A stretch of 64,000 bases of DNA from an uncultured Bryobacteraceae bacterium (GTDB taxonomy: Bacteria; Acidobacteriota; Terriglobia; Bryobacterales; Bryobacteraceae), in contig CALDSU010000005.1 of assembly GCA_937924525.1 (NCBI GenBank), positions 620,001-684,000 of the forward strand. The letters run 5' to 3'. Under the pieces are notes generated by a model. The model was not told where the DNA came from. It did no database searches and saw only the letters and a program-made list of their open reading frames with translations. The translations under genes were made by a program, and so were the position numbers. Within the stretch, counting starts at the first letter, position 1. Each line of letters opens with the position of its first letter. Positions 19,273 to 29,891 of this stretch are shown here, in pieces.

Positions 19273-20166
19273 TCAGAAATTGTCGCAGGCGCGGTAGGCC
19301 GCGATCACGGCCTGCTCGCCTTCCTTGCCCGGTTTGCTGTTGCCGTGTTCCATCCCGATCACGCCCTGGTAGCCGCGGCGGTGCAGCCAGCCGAAGATGA
19401 ACTGGTGGTTGATCTCTCCCGTCGTGGGTTCCTTGCGCCCGGGGTTATCGCCCACCTGCAAGTAGGCGATCTCGTCCCAGGCTTTCTCCATGTTCGGAAT
19501 CAGGTTGCCTACGTCGATCTGCTGATGGTACAGATCGTCGAGGATCTTGCAGCTTGGCGAACCTACCCCTTTGCAGATGGCGTAAGTCTGCGGCACCGAG
19601 CGGAGAAACAGGCCCGGGTGGTTGGCGTACCAGTTCAACGGCTCCAGCACCATCACCATGCCGGCCGGTTCGCAGATCTCCGCCATCACCTTCAGGTTGG
19701 TGATGCAGTTGGCGGTTTGATAGCCGGGATCCAGCGCATTGTTCACCGCGGAGGGGACCACGGTGTGCCACTGGGCGCCCAGGCGTTTGGCGGAGTCCGC
19801 CGCTTTCCGCATCGTATTCCGCAACTGGTCCTGGTAGGCCCGGTCGGTCCTGGTGACGAAATCGGAAGACTGGAAATCGGCATGCGAGACGAACACTCCC
19901 ATCGTCATTCCGCGCTGGGCCAGGGTGCGGCCGATCTGCTCTTGCAGTTCCGGCGGCCGGCCCATGGCGCCGTTGTCTTCCCAGGCGGTGAAACCCTGAT
20001 CGGCGGCAAAGCGGATCTGATCGAGCATGTCCTCTCCGGCGGAATGACGGAACATCCCGGGGTGAGGCGCGTACTTCAAACGAAACCGGGCGCGATTGCT
20101 TTGCGCGCGGCCGGCGGCGGCCAGACCGGCGCCGCACCCGGCGAGCAAGAGGTGTCTGCGGAGCAT
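19273..20166 (-). CDS. Exported hydroxypyruvate-isomerase-like TIM barrel
   Basis: A 297-residue AP-endonuclease-2-type TIM barrel, closest in pattern to hydroxypyruvate isomerases: MVMVLEPLNWYANHPGLFL (Glu on strand 5), CKILDDLYHQQIDVGNLI (Asp and His), LQVGDNPGRKEPTTGEINH and VIGMEHGNSKPG (final Glu). These are the metal ligands of the family. The N-terminus MLRRHLLLAGCGAGLAAAG is a signal peptide, and LLAGC could be a lipobox, so it probably acts in the periplasm, unlike classical Hyi. It shares orientation with the GH38-like gene downstream, suggesting joint work on liberated sugars. Confidence 0.85.
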   Translation of the reverse strand: MLRRHLLLAGCGAGLAAAGRAQSNRARFRLKYAPHPGMFRHSAGEDMLDQIRFAADQGFTAWEDNGAMGRPPELQEQIGRTLAQRGMTMGVFVSHADFQSSDFVTRTDRAYQDQLRNTMRKAADSAKRLGAQWHTVVPSAVNNALDPGYQTANCITNLKVMAEICEPAGMVMVLEPLNWYANHPGLFLRSVPQTYAICKGVGSPSCKILDDLYHQQIDVGNLIPNMEKAWDEIAYLQVGDNPGRKEPTTGEINHQFIFGWLHRRGYQGVIGMEHGNSKPGKEGEQAVIAAYRACDNF

Positions 20167-20219
20167 AGGCGTTTCTCCCGATTCTACGAACGGCGCGAGG
20201 CAAACGCCAACTTACCGAC

Positions 20220-21890
20220 CTATGCTCGCTTGACGGTCCGGCGGAGTTCTTCGATGGTCGCCAGGTCCGCGCGGATCTGCGGCGCCTGACGCCCTGCGGA
20301 AGCGGTCAGTTTTTCGATGGTGCCGATCAAGCTGTCGAGACGGCGGAGCGCTTCTTTTTCGAACGCCTGGAGCGCGGCGCCGACGATCTCGTTCCATTGC
20401 GTCGCCAGCCGCGAGAGATTGATGTAGACCAGATCGTCCACCTTGCGGTGAAAGTGGTTCAGGAGCATCCCGCGGATCAGCGGCATCGGAATCGCCCAGG
20501 AGAGCAACTCCCAATTGCGGTCGAAGATCCGGCCGATGCGTACGTCGGGCGCGCGCGGGTCCTCGGCAGGCAGTTCCAGCTCGGTGGTGCGGAGCGACAC
20601 CCCCAGCGTCTCGAGCACGCGCTCGGAGAGGCGGTTGCGAAAGTCCTGGAGCGCCTGGGAAAGCTGGCGGCTCACCCGGCGGACCGGCGCGATGAACTCG
20701 TCGCGGCGCCGCTTCGACAGAGCGGCCATTTCCGCCTCCAGGCGGGCGCGCAGCCAGTCGTCGAATCGTTCGGTGGCCACGCTCAAGCTGCTGGTCCACT
20801 GCGGGAATTCCCGCCGCAGCGCGGTTTGCAGCCTGTCGCGCACGCCGGCTTCCTCGGGCTGGAGCAGGTTCTCAAAGGTCTTGCGTGCGCCGCCGGCCGT
20901 ATGCCGCACGATCAGTTTGAGCGCCAGGCGGGTGTCGTCCAGGGATTCCTGCTCGCCGAGCAGCTTCCGGCGCAGATGCTCGCGCTCGGAATCAGCCACC
21001 TCGGCGGCTTTCAGCGCCACTCCCAGGTAGCCGGCGCACTCGCTCAGCAACGAGTCGAGTTTGTAGGCCAGAATGGCGGCGTGCTGTTCCCCCGCGCCCG
21101 CATGCGCCTCGGAGAGCAGGCGGGACTCGAGTTGGAGGCGCAGATCCTCGAAGCCCGGCCGGATCGAGAACGGAAACACCGGCACCGAACCATTCCAGTA
21201 GCGCGCCAGCTGGTGTTTCACAAACTCCACCACCTGCGCGCGCTCGGCCGGATTCAGGATGTCCACCTTGGTCAGCAACAGGGAGATGTTCGGGGTATAA
21301 CGGCTCAGCTTGCGGATGAGTTCGATGTCGTGCTGCGAGAGCGGCGGATCCACGCCCACCGCCACCAGCGCCAACCCCACCTTGGGGAGCCATTCCAGGG
21401 AAGCGTCCGTATTATGCTCCAGCACGCTTTCGAGACCCGGCGTATCGACGAAGCGAATGCCCCGGTAACGCGCGAGGGCGGGCAACTCCATCAGCACGCG
21501 CGCCACCTGTTTATCGTTTTGCGGATTATTGAGTTCGGAGATGAAGTCGCCGATCCGGTCCACGGAGACCAGTTCGCGGCGGCCGTCCAGAAACTCGATG
21601 CAGGCCTGCTCGCTGGACCCCCACTGAATCTCGGTCACGACGGAGGTTACGGGAACCGCGCCGACGGGCAGCACCTCGCGGCCGAGCAGGTGGTTCAGAA
21701 AACTGCTCTTGCCGGCCTTAAAACGCCCCAGCACCGCGACGTTCAGTGTCTTTTCCGCGGCGAAGGCGCGGCAACTTTCCTGGAACGCATCGAGGGCGGA
21801 GATGCCATGGCGTTCGCAGATCTGACGCACGGCGTCGAGCAGAGCCTCGACGGGCGCGGAGTGGAGGCGATGAGTTTCCTGTTCTTTCAT
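20220..21890 (-). CDS. Dynamin-family GTPase
   Basis: A 556-residue bacterial dynamin-like protein. The GTPase domain shows G1 GRFKAGKSS (~55-63), G2 Thr in VPVTSVVTE (~79-87), G3 DTPGLES (~149-155) and G4 TKVD (~207-210). A long helical stalk follows (~250-440), then a hydrophobic paddle-like patch (WELLSWAIPMPLIRGMLL, ~460-480) that may touch membrane. Such proteins remodel or seal membranes after GTP hydrolysis; some act in stress or phage defence. Its ATG overlaps the TGA of the ATPase gene by 4 bases (ATGA), so both products are made together. No partner dynamin is nearby. Confidence 0.92.
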   Translation of the reverse strand: MKEQETHRLHSAPVEALLDAVRQICERHGISALDAFQESCRAFAAEKTLNVAVLGRFKAGKSSFLNHLLGREVLPVGAVPVTSVVTEIQWGSSEQACIEFLDGRRELVSVDRIGDFISELNNPQNDKQVARVLMELPALARYRGIRFVDTPGLESVLEHNTDASLEWLPKVGLALVAVGVDPPLSQHDIELIRKLSRYTPNISLLLTKVDILNPAERAQVVEFVKHQLARYWNGSVPVFPFSIRPGFEDLRLQLESRLLSEAHAGAGEQHAAILAYKLDSLLSECAGYLGVALKAAEVADSEREHLRRKLLGEQESLDDTRLALKLIVRHTAGGARKTFENLLQPEEAGVRDRLQTALRREFPQWTSSLSVATERFDDWLRARLEAEMAALSKRRRDEFIAPVRRVSRQLSQALQDFRNRLSERVLETLGVSLRTTELELPAEDPRAPDVRIGRIFDRNWELLSWAIPMPLIRGMLLNHFHRKVDDLVYINLSRLATQWNEIVGAALQAFEKEALRRLDSLIGTIEKLTASAGRQAPQIRADLATIEELRRTVKRA

Positions 21891-22600
21891 GGCAAGGATG
21901 CGGTGAACGCGTCGATGCGGAGCGGGCGGAACAGAATGTGCCCTTGGTGGCGGTATTCAGGGCGGTTCGCCAGCTTGCACATGGTGACCACTTGCCCGGG
22001 GTTGCCCCGCGCCGAGGCCAGCACCTTCGCGCGAAACTCAGGAAGATCGCGGGCTTCCAGCCCGTAGCGGCGCGCCGCCAGATCGAACAAGCGGCGCGCG
22101 TCCCGCCGCGCGAGCGGCGGCAGCGCAATCTCCTCGCGCGGGTCCCAAAGCAGTTTCCGCAAGCTGCCCAGCGATTCGCGCGATCGCGCGGTCACGACGA
22201 GGCAGCACCGCGGAAGGTAATAAACCTGTTGCAGGAACCGGTAGGTGCGCGGGTCGGCATCCCGAACGTTCTCGAGGAGGATACACCGTGGATCGTCGCG
22301 CAGCGATCTCAGGATTAGCGGCTTCAGGCTGGCGCTGGGCGCCTTGCGCAAGTCGGGGAAGCGGCCCGGCCGGCAACCCAAGCCTCCGGCCAGCGAGACC
22401 AGCAACTCGTGCAGGACGCCCGGCCAGCGGGTGATCAGGACATGCGGCTGGGCCGCCGCGGCAATCGCCTCCCGCAGAAGCCTGGACTTGCCGGCGCCGG
22501 CGTCGCCGGTCACCAGCCGCGACTGCCTGTCGCACAGCGCGCCGCGGAGCATTTCCACCTCGCGGGCGCGCGCGAGGAAGGGAATCCCGTCCTCACCCAT
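21887..22600 (-). CDS. Small P-loop (AAA/STAND-like) ATPase
   Basis: About 237 residues. Walker A is GDAGAGKS (~32-39), the Walker B-like strand is CILLENVRDAD (~107-117), and a sensor strand is CCLVVTARS, in the order typical of AAA_16/STAND NTPase domains. The C-terminal third is helical (LARRDARRLFDLAARRYG), like the lid. There is no signal peptide or membrane segment. The ATG at 22600 is chosen because GGAGG lies 8 bases upstream; the ATG at 22606 would be only 2 bases from it. It overlaps the dynamin start by 4 bases, implying the ATPase regulates or senses for the GTPase. No effector domain is fused. Confidence 0.82.
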   Translation of the reverse strand: MGEDGIPFLARAREVEMLRGALCDRQSRLVTGDAGAGKSRLLREAIAAAAQPHVLITRWPGVLHELLVSLAGGLGCRPGRFPDLRKAPSASLKPLILRSLRDDPRCILLENVRDADPRTYRFLQQVYYLPRCCLVVTARSRESLGSLRKLLWDPREEIALPPLARRDARRLFDLAARRYGLEARDLPEFRAKVLASARGNPGQVVTMCKLANRPEYRHQGHILFRPLRIDAFTASLP

Positions 22601-22986
22601 CAGCATGGCCTCCGCCCGCGGGAAGCAAGACGTCCAGCTTTTCGGGAAGACCCCCGATCGTGATGAAGATGGGCTGGTCGTGGCAGATCAGGTGTGCTCG
22701 GCGCGCCTCGGCGCCGCCCGCCAACAAAGCCCCGGTGACTGGTTGGGCCACGATCCCCAACACGATTTCGGCGACCGCCGTGTAGCCTCTCAGCCACCTC
22801 ACCGCCAGTCTTGAGGAGCCAAAGCGCCGCGACGAACCACACTTCATCCCTCGACGGGCCTCCGTCATTACGAGTAGGGGGTTGCGCCGGGAGGGATGGA
22901 ACAAAACACTCCCGCAGCAATTCCCTGCAGGAGTCATTGGCCGGTTTGACGGCGGTTAGGCGGACTCCTCCGCAATTCCTTCTCAA
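22593..22986 (-). pseudogene. Possible frameshifted small gene before the ATPase-dynamin pair
   Basis: Two overlapping minus-strand frames look coding in turn. One gives DEVWFVAALWLLKTGGEVAERL; the other continues as RGYTAVAEIVLGIVAQPVTGALLAGG and ends AHLICHDQPIFITIGGLPEKLDVLLPAGGG, with the GC-rich third positions seen in real genes here, stopping at 22593 across the ATPase start. A one-base shift near 22790 would join them. It may be a decayed gene, a sequencing error, or a genuine ~75-residue product from the second frame. No family recognised. Confidence 0.35.
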
Positions 22987-23141
22987 ATATACCGCTGCCA
23001 GACACGGCGATCAAGGGGAGACGCGGTCTCTATCCGCGGTATGCGCTGCGAACCCGGGTTGACGCGTGCGCCAGCGACGCCGGGCGGTGTTGTCCGGCGC
23101 CACGGCACGCGCCCGCCGATGACGCGGGACGCGCCATCGGC

Positions 23142-24536
<1,395 letters not shown>

Positions 24537-24591
24537 CGTACGCCGCTTCCAACTATACGCGGAGGCGGGCCCCGCGGCAACGGCGGCGGCG

Positions 24592-25416
24592 TTACTTGTC
24601 CTTGTCCGTCGCCGGTCGGGTGGGCCAGGCGACTTCGCAATACATGCCGGGCGCGAGGAGGCCGCCGGGGTTGGACACGTCAAGTTCGATGGGCATGGTG
24701 CGGGTGGCGGGGTCGAGGCTGCGGGGGATGCGGGCGATGGCGGCGGTAAAGGTGCGCCCCGGGTGGGCGGGGACGGTGAAGTTCAACTTGAGTCCCGGGC
24801 GGATGGCGCCGAGTTCCGCTTCCGGCACGGGCAGCACCAGGCGCAGGCGGGAGACCTGCTCCAGCTCGAGTAGGGCGCCAGAGTCCGGCGAGGCGAGCGC
24901 GCCGGGATGGGCGTGGCGGGCGGTGACGACGCCTTCAAAGGGCGCGGTGATGCGGAGGTAGGCTTCCATCTCCTTGAGCGCAGCGGTTTGGGCGCGGGCG
25001 GCGGAGGCGCTGCGCTCGAGGGCGGCCACCAGCATTTTCGCCGCGTCGCGTTCCTTCTCGGCGAGGATGACGTCGAGTTCCGCGACCACGCCGGGGGTGG
25101 CGCCGGCCGATTTCAGGCGTTCATAGCGGCTTTCGGCGCCGGTCAGCCGGGCCTCGGCTTCCACGCGTTGGGCTTCGATGGCGCTGGCCCTGGCTGCGGC
25201 TTCGGCGATGCGGGCTAGCATCTCGGGAGCGCGGAGGATGATGAGGGGATCGCCCGCAGCGACGGCGGAACCCCGGTCCACGGCGACCGTTTCCACGATC
25301 CCGGCGACGCGGGCCATGAGCGAGACGCGCTGGTAGGGAGCCAGCTCACCGGGCAACCGGAGCGTCTGGGCCGCGAGCGGAAGGGCGAGGCTGACGAGGA
25401 GGCTAGGCAGTTTCAT
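24592..25416 (-). CDS. RND efflux periplasmic adaptor (membrane fusion protein)
   Basis: A 274-residue HlyD/AcrA-type adaptor that bridges the RND pump and TolC channel. It has an N-terminal signal (MKLPSLLVSLALPLAAQ), a lipoyl/barrel-sandwich half (RVSLMARVAGIVETVAVDRGSAVAAGDPL), a coiled-coil hairpin rich in Ala, Glu and Arg (~70-150), then the returning lipoyl half (LRITAPFEGVVTARHAHPGALAS) and a beta-barrel (LRLVLPVPEAELGAIRPG). It is short for the family (usually 350-400), lacking much of the membrane-proximal domain. It overlaps the pump gene by 14 bases and is the last gene of padR-tolC-pump-adaptor. Its end is 55 bases from the fluoride aptamer. Confidence 0.9.
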   Translation of the reverse strand: MKLPSLLVSLALPLAAQTLRLPGELAPYQRVSLMARVAGIVETVAVDRGSAVAAGDPLIILRAPEMLARIAEAAARASAIEAQRVEAEARLTGAESRYERLKSAGATPGVVAELDVILAEKERDAAKMLVAALERSASAARAQTAALKEMEAYLRITAPFEGVVTARHAHPGALASPDSGALLELEQVSRLRLVLPVPEAELGAIRPGLKLNFTVPAHPGRTFTAAIARIPRSLDPATRTMPIELDVSNPGGLLAPGMYCEVAWPTRPATDKDK

Positions 25417-28400
25417 GGTAGAGACTCTCCGGGTCTTCGGGATCGAGCGAGGCCGAGTGGGAGCGCGCCCCGCGCATGAGGATGGCGTACGCGGCGGGCA
25501 GCACGGTGAGAGTGGCGACGGTGGCGCCGATGAGCCCGCCGATGACGGCGCGGCCGAGCGGCGCGGTTTGCGCTCCGCCTTCGCCCAGACCGAGGGCGAT
25601 GGGGACCATGCCGAGGGTCATGGCGGTGGCGGTCATGAGGATCGGGCGAAGGCGCCCTTTGGCCCCGCGGCGGGCCGCTTCGAGCGGAGGGACGCCCGCG
25701 CGGCGCTCGTACTCAGCGAACGAACACAGCAGGATGGCGTTGGCGGCGGCGATGCCGGTCGACATGATCGTGCCGAGGAACGACTGCACGTTGAGCGTTG
25801 TGCCGGTGAAGAACAGCGTCAGCGTGATCCCGGCAAGCACGCCAGGCGTGGTGGACAGGATCGCCAGGCCGAGGCGCAGCGACTGAAAGTAGGCCGCCAG
25901 CAGCAGGAAGATGGTGACGAGCGAAAGCGCGACGCCAAAGCGGAGGCTCGCGGCCGTCTCCACGAACGGCGGTAGCTGGCCGCGCAGCACGACCTTCGAG
26001 CCGCGGGGCGGTTCGCCGGCTCGCCGGATGGCGGCGTCAATTTGGCGCGCGGCTTCGCCAAGGGCGGCGCCGTGCAGGTTGGCCGTGAGGCTGACCACCC
26101 GTTGCATGTTGTTGCGTTCGACGATACCGGGCGCGGTGGCCGGCTTGATGGTGGCGACGTCGGAAAGCAGGGGGCGCGCCGCGCCGTTGTGCATGACGGG
26201 GAGACGCCGGAGTTCGTCCAGCGAATCCATGCGCTGGTAAGGAATCTCGACCTGGATCTGGAAGGCGTTGCCGGAGCCTGGGTCGCGCCAGTAGTTGGGC
26301 TGGATGAACCGGGAAGAAGAAGTGGCGGCGACCATGGAGCGGGCCACGGATTCCATGGTGAGGCCGAATTGGGCGGCGCGCAGGCGGTCGATTTCGACGT
26401 CGATGGACGGGTAGTCCAGCGTCTGCTCGAACTGGATGTCGCGCAGGATGGCGAGCTTCGCAAGCTCCGCATGGAGCTTTTCGGCGTGGGCGCGATTGCT
26501 CGCGAGGTTGGCGCCCTGGACGGCGACTTCGATGGGCGTGGGCGCGCCAAAGCTCATCACCTGGCCGACGATATCGCCGGGCTCGAAGCGAACCAGCGCG
26601 CCGGGAAGGTCCTTCGCGAAGCGGGCGCGGAGGCGTTCCCGCAGGGCTTCTCCCTGCAGCGGCGCATCGCGGCGGAGTTCGGCCTTGAAAACGGCTTCGT
26701 GCTGGCCGCTGGTAAAAATGTGAATCATGTTTACCGGGTTGGCGGAGGGCGGTGTGCCGATGAACGCGGTGGAAATGGCGATGTGGTCCTTGCCGGCTTC
26801 TTCCTCGATCAAGGAGAGGACGCGGAGGACTTCCCGTTCGGTCTTCTCGACGCGCGCGCCATCCCGGGCGCGGATGCGGAGTTGGAGGAAGTTGTCGCCA
26901 GCCTGCGGAAAGACCTCCTGGCCGAGGCGCGGAGCGAGGAGGACCAGGAGAACAGCGGCGGCGGCCGTGTAAAAACCGGCCACCAGCCCGCGCGCCGCGA
27001 CGACGCGATCGACGTAAGCCCCGTAGAGGCGGCCCAGCGCCGTGTCCTCCCCATGGCCGCTGCCCTTGCGGAGGAGCCACATGGACATCACCGGCACGAG
27101 TGAACTGGACAGGACATAGGACGAGATCATCGCGAAGCCCACGGCCAGAGCGAGCGGGACGAACAACTGGCGGACGACGCCCTCCATGAGAAAGGCGGGC
27201 GCGAAGACGCTCAGGATGGCGACCATCGCGAGCAGGCGCGGCGCCGCGGTCTTTTTGCAGGCGTCGAGCACCGAGCGCGCGCGGCTGAGGCCGGAGGCGA
27301 GGTGCGCGTGGATATTCTCGATTTCGACCGTAGCTTCATCCACCAGGATGCCGACGGCGAGGGCGAGGCCGGCGAGAGTCATGATGTTGATGGTCTGGTG
27401 GGAAATCCACAGCCAGACAACCGCCGAGAGCAGGGCGGCGGGGATGGTGGTGATGACGACGAGCGCGCCGCGCCAGTCACGCAGGAACAGCAGGACGGCG
27501 ATGCCGGTGAGCAACGCGCCGAGCCAGGCTTCGGCGACGAGGTTGCGGATGGCGGAGGCGACGTAGCCGGACTGGTCGAACTCGAGCGAGACGGTGACGT
27601 CCTCCGGCACGGCGGCCTGCATGTCGGGCAGGGCGGCGCGCACGCGCTCGATGACGCGCAGGGTGGAGGCGTCCGCGCGTTTGGTGACCGGAATGTAGAC
27701 CGTGCGCGCGCCGTTGACGTGAGCATAGCCGGTGACGATGTCGGTGCCGACTTCGATCGTGCCGACGTCGCGCAGATAGATGGAGGGGCCTGCGCCGGGG
27801 CGGATGGGGGCTTCGAGCAGGCTCTCCACCGCGCCAGCCAGGGTGGCGTTGGTGCTGGCGAACAGGTTCTGATTGCCGATGCGCAGGTTGCCGGCGGGCA
27901 TGACGGTGCTGCCGCGCAACGAGGCGGCGATGGCTTCCTCGGGGGAGACTTTGTACTCGCGGAGCTTGTCCGGATCCAGACGGAGGACGACGGTTTTCGC
28001 CGCGCCGCCGAAAGGGGGAGGCGCGGAGACCCCTTCGAGCGCGGCGAACAAGGGGCGGACGCGGTTGATGGCGATGTCCTGCATCTCGCCCGTCGAGCGG
28101 GTCTCGCTGCGGAAGACCAGCTGGCCGACCGCGACGCTGCCCGCGTCGAACCGCGTGATGAACGGCGGAACCGTGCCGGGCGGCATGAAGGAACGGGAGC
28201 GGGTGGTGGAGGCGACGATCTCGGCCAGCGCGGCCGTCATATCCGTGCCGGGGTGGAAGGTGCACTTAATGAGCGCGGCGCCCTGGATACTGCGCGACTC
28301 GACGTTGCGGATGCCGGTGACGTACAGCAGGTGGTACTCGTAGTAGTACGTCAAGAAACCTTCCATCTGGGTGGGCGTCATGCCGCCGTAGGGCTGCGCG

Positions 28401-28540
28401 ATATAGATGGTGGGCGCGCCGAGTTGGGGGAAGATGTCCACGGGCATGCGGCCGATGGCGAGCAAGCTGAAGAAGACGACCGCGAAGACGGCGATGACGA
28501 TGGTGATGGGGCGGCGGAGGGCGAAGCGGACCAGTCTCAT
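25403..28540 (-). CDS. RND-family efflux transporter, inner-membrane pump
   Basis: A 1045-residue resistance-nodulation-division pump using proton flow to export substrates through TolC. Twelve membrane segments in two halves surround large periplasmic loops. The proton-relay motif in TM4 reads GLALAVGILVDEATVEIENIHAH: the usual Asp-Asp pair of HAE1 pumps is Asp-Glu here, seen in related divergent pumps. The start is the ATG at 28540 (MRLVRFALRRPITIVIAV), one base after the tolC-like stop; upstream reading would only extend antisense into that gene. The C-terminus overlaps the adaptor start. The substrate is unknown; PadR control suggests a phenolic or drug-like inducer. Confidence 0.95.
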   Translation of the reverse strand: MRLVRFALRRPITIVIAVFAVVFFSLLAIGRMPVDIFPQLGAPTIYIAQPYGGMTPTQMEGFLTYYYEYHLLYVTGIRNVESRSIQGAALIKCTFHPGTDMTAALAEIVASTTRSRSFMPPGTVPPFITRFDAGSVAVGQLVFRSETRSTGEMQDIAINRVRPLFAALEGVSAPPPFGGAAKTVVLRLDPDKLREYKVSPEEAIAASLRGSTVMPAGNLRIGNQNLFASTNATLAGAVESLLEAPIRPGAGPSIYLRDVGTIEVGTDIVTGYAHVNGARTVYIPVTKRADASTLRVIERVRAALPDMQAAVPEDVTVSLEFDQSGYVASAIRNLVAEAWLGALLTGIAVLLFLRDWRGALVVITTIPAALLSAVVWLWISHQTINIMTLAGLALAVGILVDEATVEIENIHAHLASGLSRARSVLDACKKTAAPRLLAMVAILSVFAPAFLMEGVVRQLFVPLALAVGFAMISSYVLSSSLVPVMSMWLLRKGSGHGEDTALGRLYGAYVDRVVAARGLVAGFYTAAAAVLLVLLAPRLGQEVFPQAGDNFLQLRIRARDGARVEKTEREVLRVLSLIEEEAGKDHIAISTAFIGTPPSANPVNMIHIFTSGQHEAVFKAELRRDAPLQGEALRERLRARFAKDLPGALVRFEPGDIVGQVMSFGAPTPIEVAVQGANLASNRAHAEKLHAELAKLAILRDIQFEQTLDYPSIDVEIDRLRAAQFGLTMESVARSMVAATSSSRFIQPNYWRDPGSGNAFQIQVEIPYQRMDSLDELRRLPVMHNGAARPLLSDVATIKPATAPGIVERNNMQRVVSLTANLHGAALGEAARQIDAAIRRAGEPPRGSKVVLRGQLPPFVETAASLRFGVALSLVTIFLLLAAYFQSLRLGLAILSTTPGVLAGITLTLFFTGTTLNVQSFLGTIMSTGIAAANAILLCSFAEYERRAGVPPLEAARRGAKGRLRPILMTATAMTLGMVPIALGLGEGGAQTAPLGRAVIGGLIGATVATLTVLPAAYAILMRGARSHSASLDPEDPESLYHETA

Positions 28541-28541
28541 G

Positions 28542-29891
28542 TCAGCGTTCCACGGCTTCGAGGAAGGGGGCCAGATCGCCCTGGGCGACGGCGAGGGCGA
28601 GCAGCGCGCGCCACACGCCCAGGCGGGCGAGCGAATCGTCAATTTCGGCCTGCGCGAGCTGGCGCTGGGCGTCGGCTACTTCGACGATGCCGGTCAGACC
28701 GCTCCGGTAGCGTGCCTGGGCCTGCTCGTGGGCGGCGCGGGCGGCCTCGAGTTGGACGGGCGTGGTGGCGCTTAAGCGCTCGGCGGCCTCGATGGTGGCG
28801 CGGGCGGTTTCGACCTGGGCTTTGAGTTCGATGGCGATCTGGCGCAGTCGCGCCGTCTCGGCCGCGGCGCGGTGACTTTCGGCCTCCTGGCGGGCGCGGT
28901 TGGCAGGACTGTCGAGGAACGGAAAGGTGACGGTCAAGCCGAGGCCCCAGTTGTAGAAGTTCGGGTAAAGTCCTTGGGGCGGGCCGCTGCTGGTCAGGTC
29001 GGAATTGGCTCCGGTGCCGCGGCCATAGAGCGCGCCCTGCACTTCGAAACGGGGCCGCCAGGCGACCGCGAGTTCTTGGCGGCGGGCCTCGGCGGCGGTG
29101 GCCGCGGCTTGCTGTTCGGCGTGACGCGGATGTGCGGCGGCAGTGGCGGCGACGACGCCGGCGGGGCCGAGGAGGCGGGCGGCCTGCGGCTTGACGGCCG
29201 CGGGCTCGTCGCCGGTGATCCCGCTGAGCGCGGCGCGCGCCATACGGGCGGCTTGTTCGGCCTGGATCAGCGCCGCTTCGGCGGCGGCGCGTTCGGCGCG
29301 CGCCCGGGCGGCGTCGGCGCCGGGTTTGAGTCCGGCCTCGGCCAGTTTCGCGGTGACGAATTCGAGAGCACGGGCGCGATCGAGCCCGGCGCGAGCGGCG
29401 GCCGCCAGTTGGTCGGCGGCCACGACGGAGAAAAAAGCGTCGGCCGCGGCCGCCTCGACCTCGAAGCGCTCGCGGAGGAGGCGGCGCTCGGCGTGCTGGC
29501 GCTCGGCATCGGCGGCGGCGAGACGGGCAGCGCGCCGACCGAGGTCAAAGGGCTCCCAGGCAACGAGCACGCCTGCCGCGGTGCCGAAGACCATCTTCGC
29601 CTTGCTTTCCGCCACCGGCGGGCCGGAGATCGGGGCGATCACGCGCTGGGGCAGCAACATGCCGAAGACGTTGTTGCGGGTGGCGGCGTTGGTCTGGACG
29701 AGGAAGTCGCCCTGGGGCAGCCACGCCGTCCGCGCCAGACGGACCCCGGAAGCTGCGGCCGCCGCCTGTTCGAAAGCGGCCTTGACGCCCGGGTTGCGTT
29801 CCCCGGCGCGGCGGACGACCTCGGGCAGGGTCCACTGGGCCGCCGCGGGAAGGGCGGCGCACAGCGCCAGCAGCAACACGCTAATGCGCAT
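28542..29891 (-). CDS. TolC-family outer-membrane channel
   Basis: About 449 residues, signal peptide MRISVLLLALCAALPAAAQ followed by WTLPEVVRRAGERNPGVKAA, the standard opening of outer-membrane efflux proteins. Two long Ala/Arg/Glu-rich helical repeats (~100-220 and ~290-430) form the periplasmic tunnel, and QGLYPNFYNWGLGLTVTFPFLD is a strand region of the barrel. The repeat ends QARYRSGLTGIVEVADAQRQLAQAEID match TolC repeats. The ATG at 29891 overlaps the padR stop by 11 bases; an upstream in-frame start would only prepend MRWSRNTA. It leads directly into the pump gene. Confidence 0.93.
   Translation of the reverse strand: MRISVLLLALCAALPAAAQWTLPEVVRRAGERNPGVKAAFEQAAAAASGVRLARTAWLPQGDFLVQTNAATRNNVFGMLLPQRVIAPISGPPVAESKAKMVFGTAAGVLVAWEPFDLGRRAARLAAADAERQHAERRLLRERFEVEAAAADAFFSVVAADQLAAAARAGLDRARALEFVTAKLAEAGLKPGADAARARAERAAAEAALIQAEQAARMARAALSGITGDEPAAVKPQAARLLGPAGVVAATAAAHPRHAEQQAAATAAEARRQELAVAWRPRFEVQGALYGRGTGANSDLTSSGPPQGLYPNFYNWGLGLTVTFPFLDSPANRARQEAESHRAAAETARLRQIAIELKAQVETARATIEAAERLSATTPVQLEAARAAHEQAQARYRSGLTGIVEVADAQRQLAQAEIDDSLARLGVWRALLALAVAQGDLAPFLEAVER

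Noticed and set aside
20397-22067. Long open frame on the plus strand antisense to the dynamin gene
   Set aside because: It mirrors the GC-rich third positions of the real minus-strand gene, has no domain and no ribosome site. The dynamin motifs on the minus strand are decisive.
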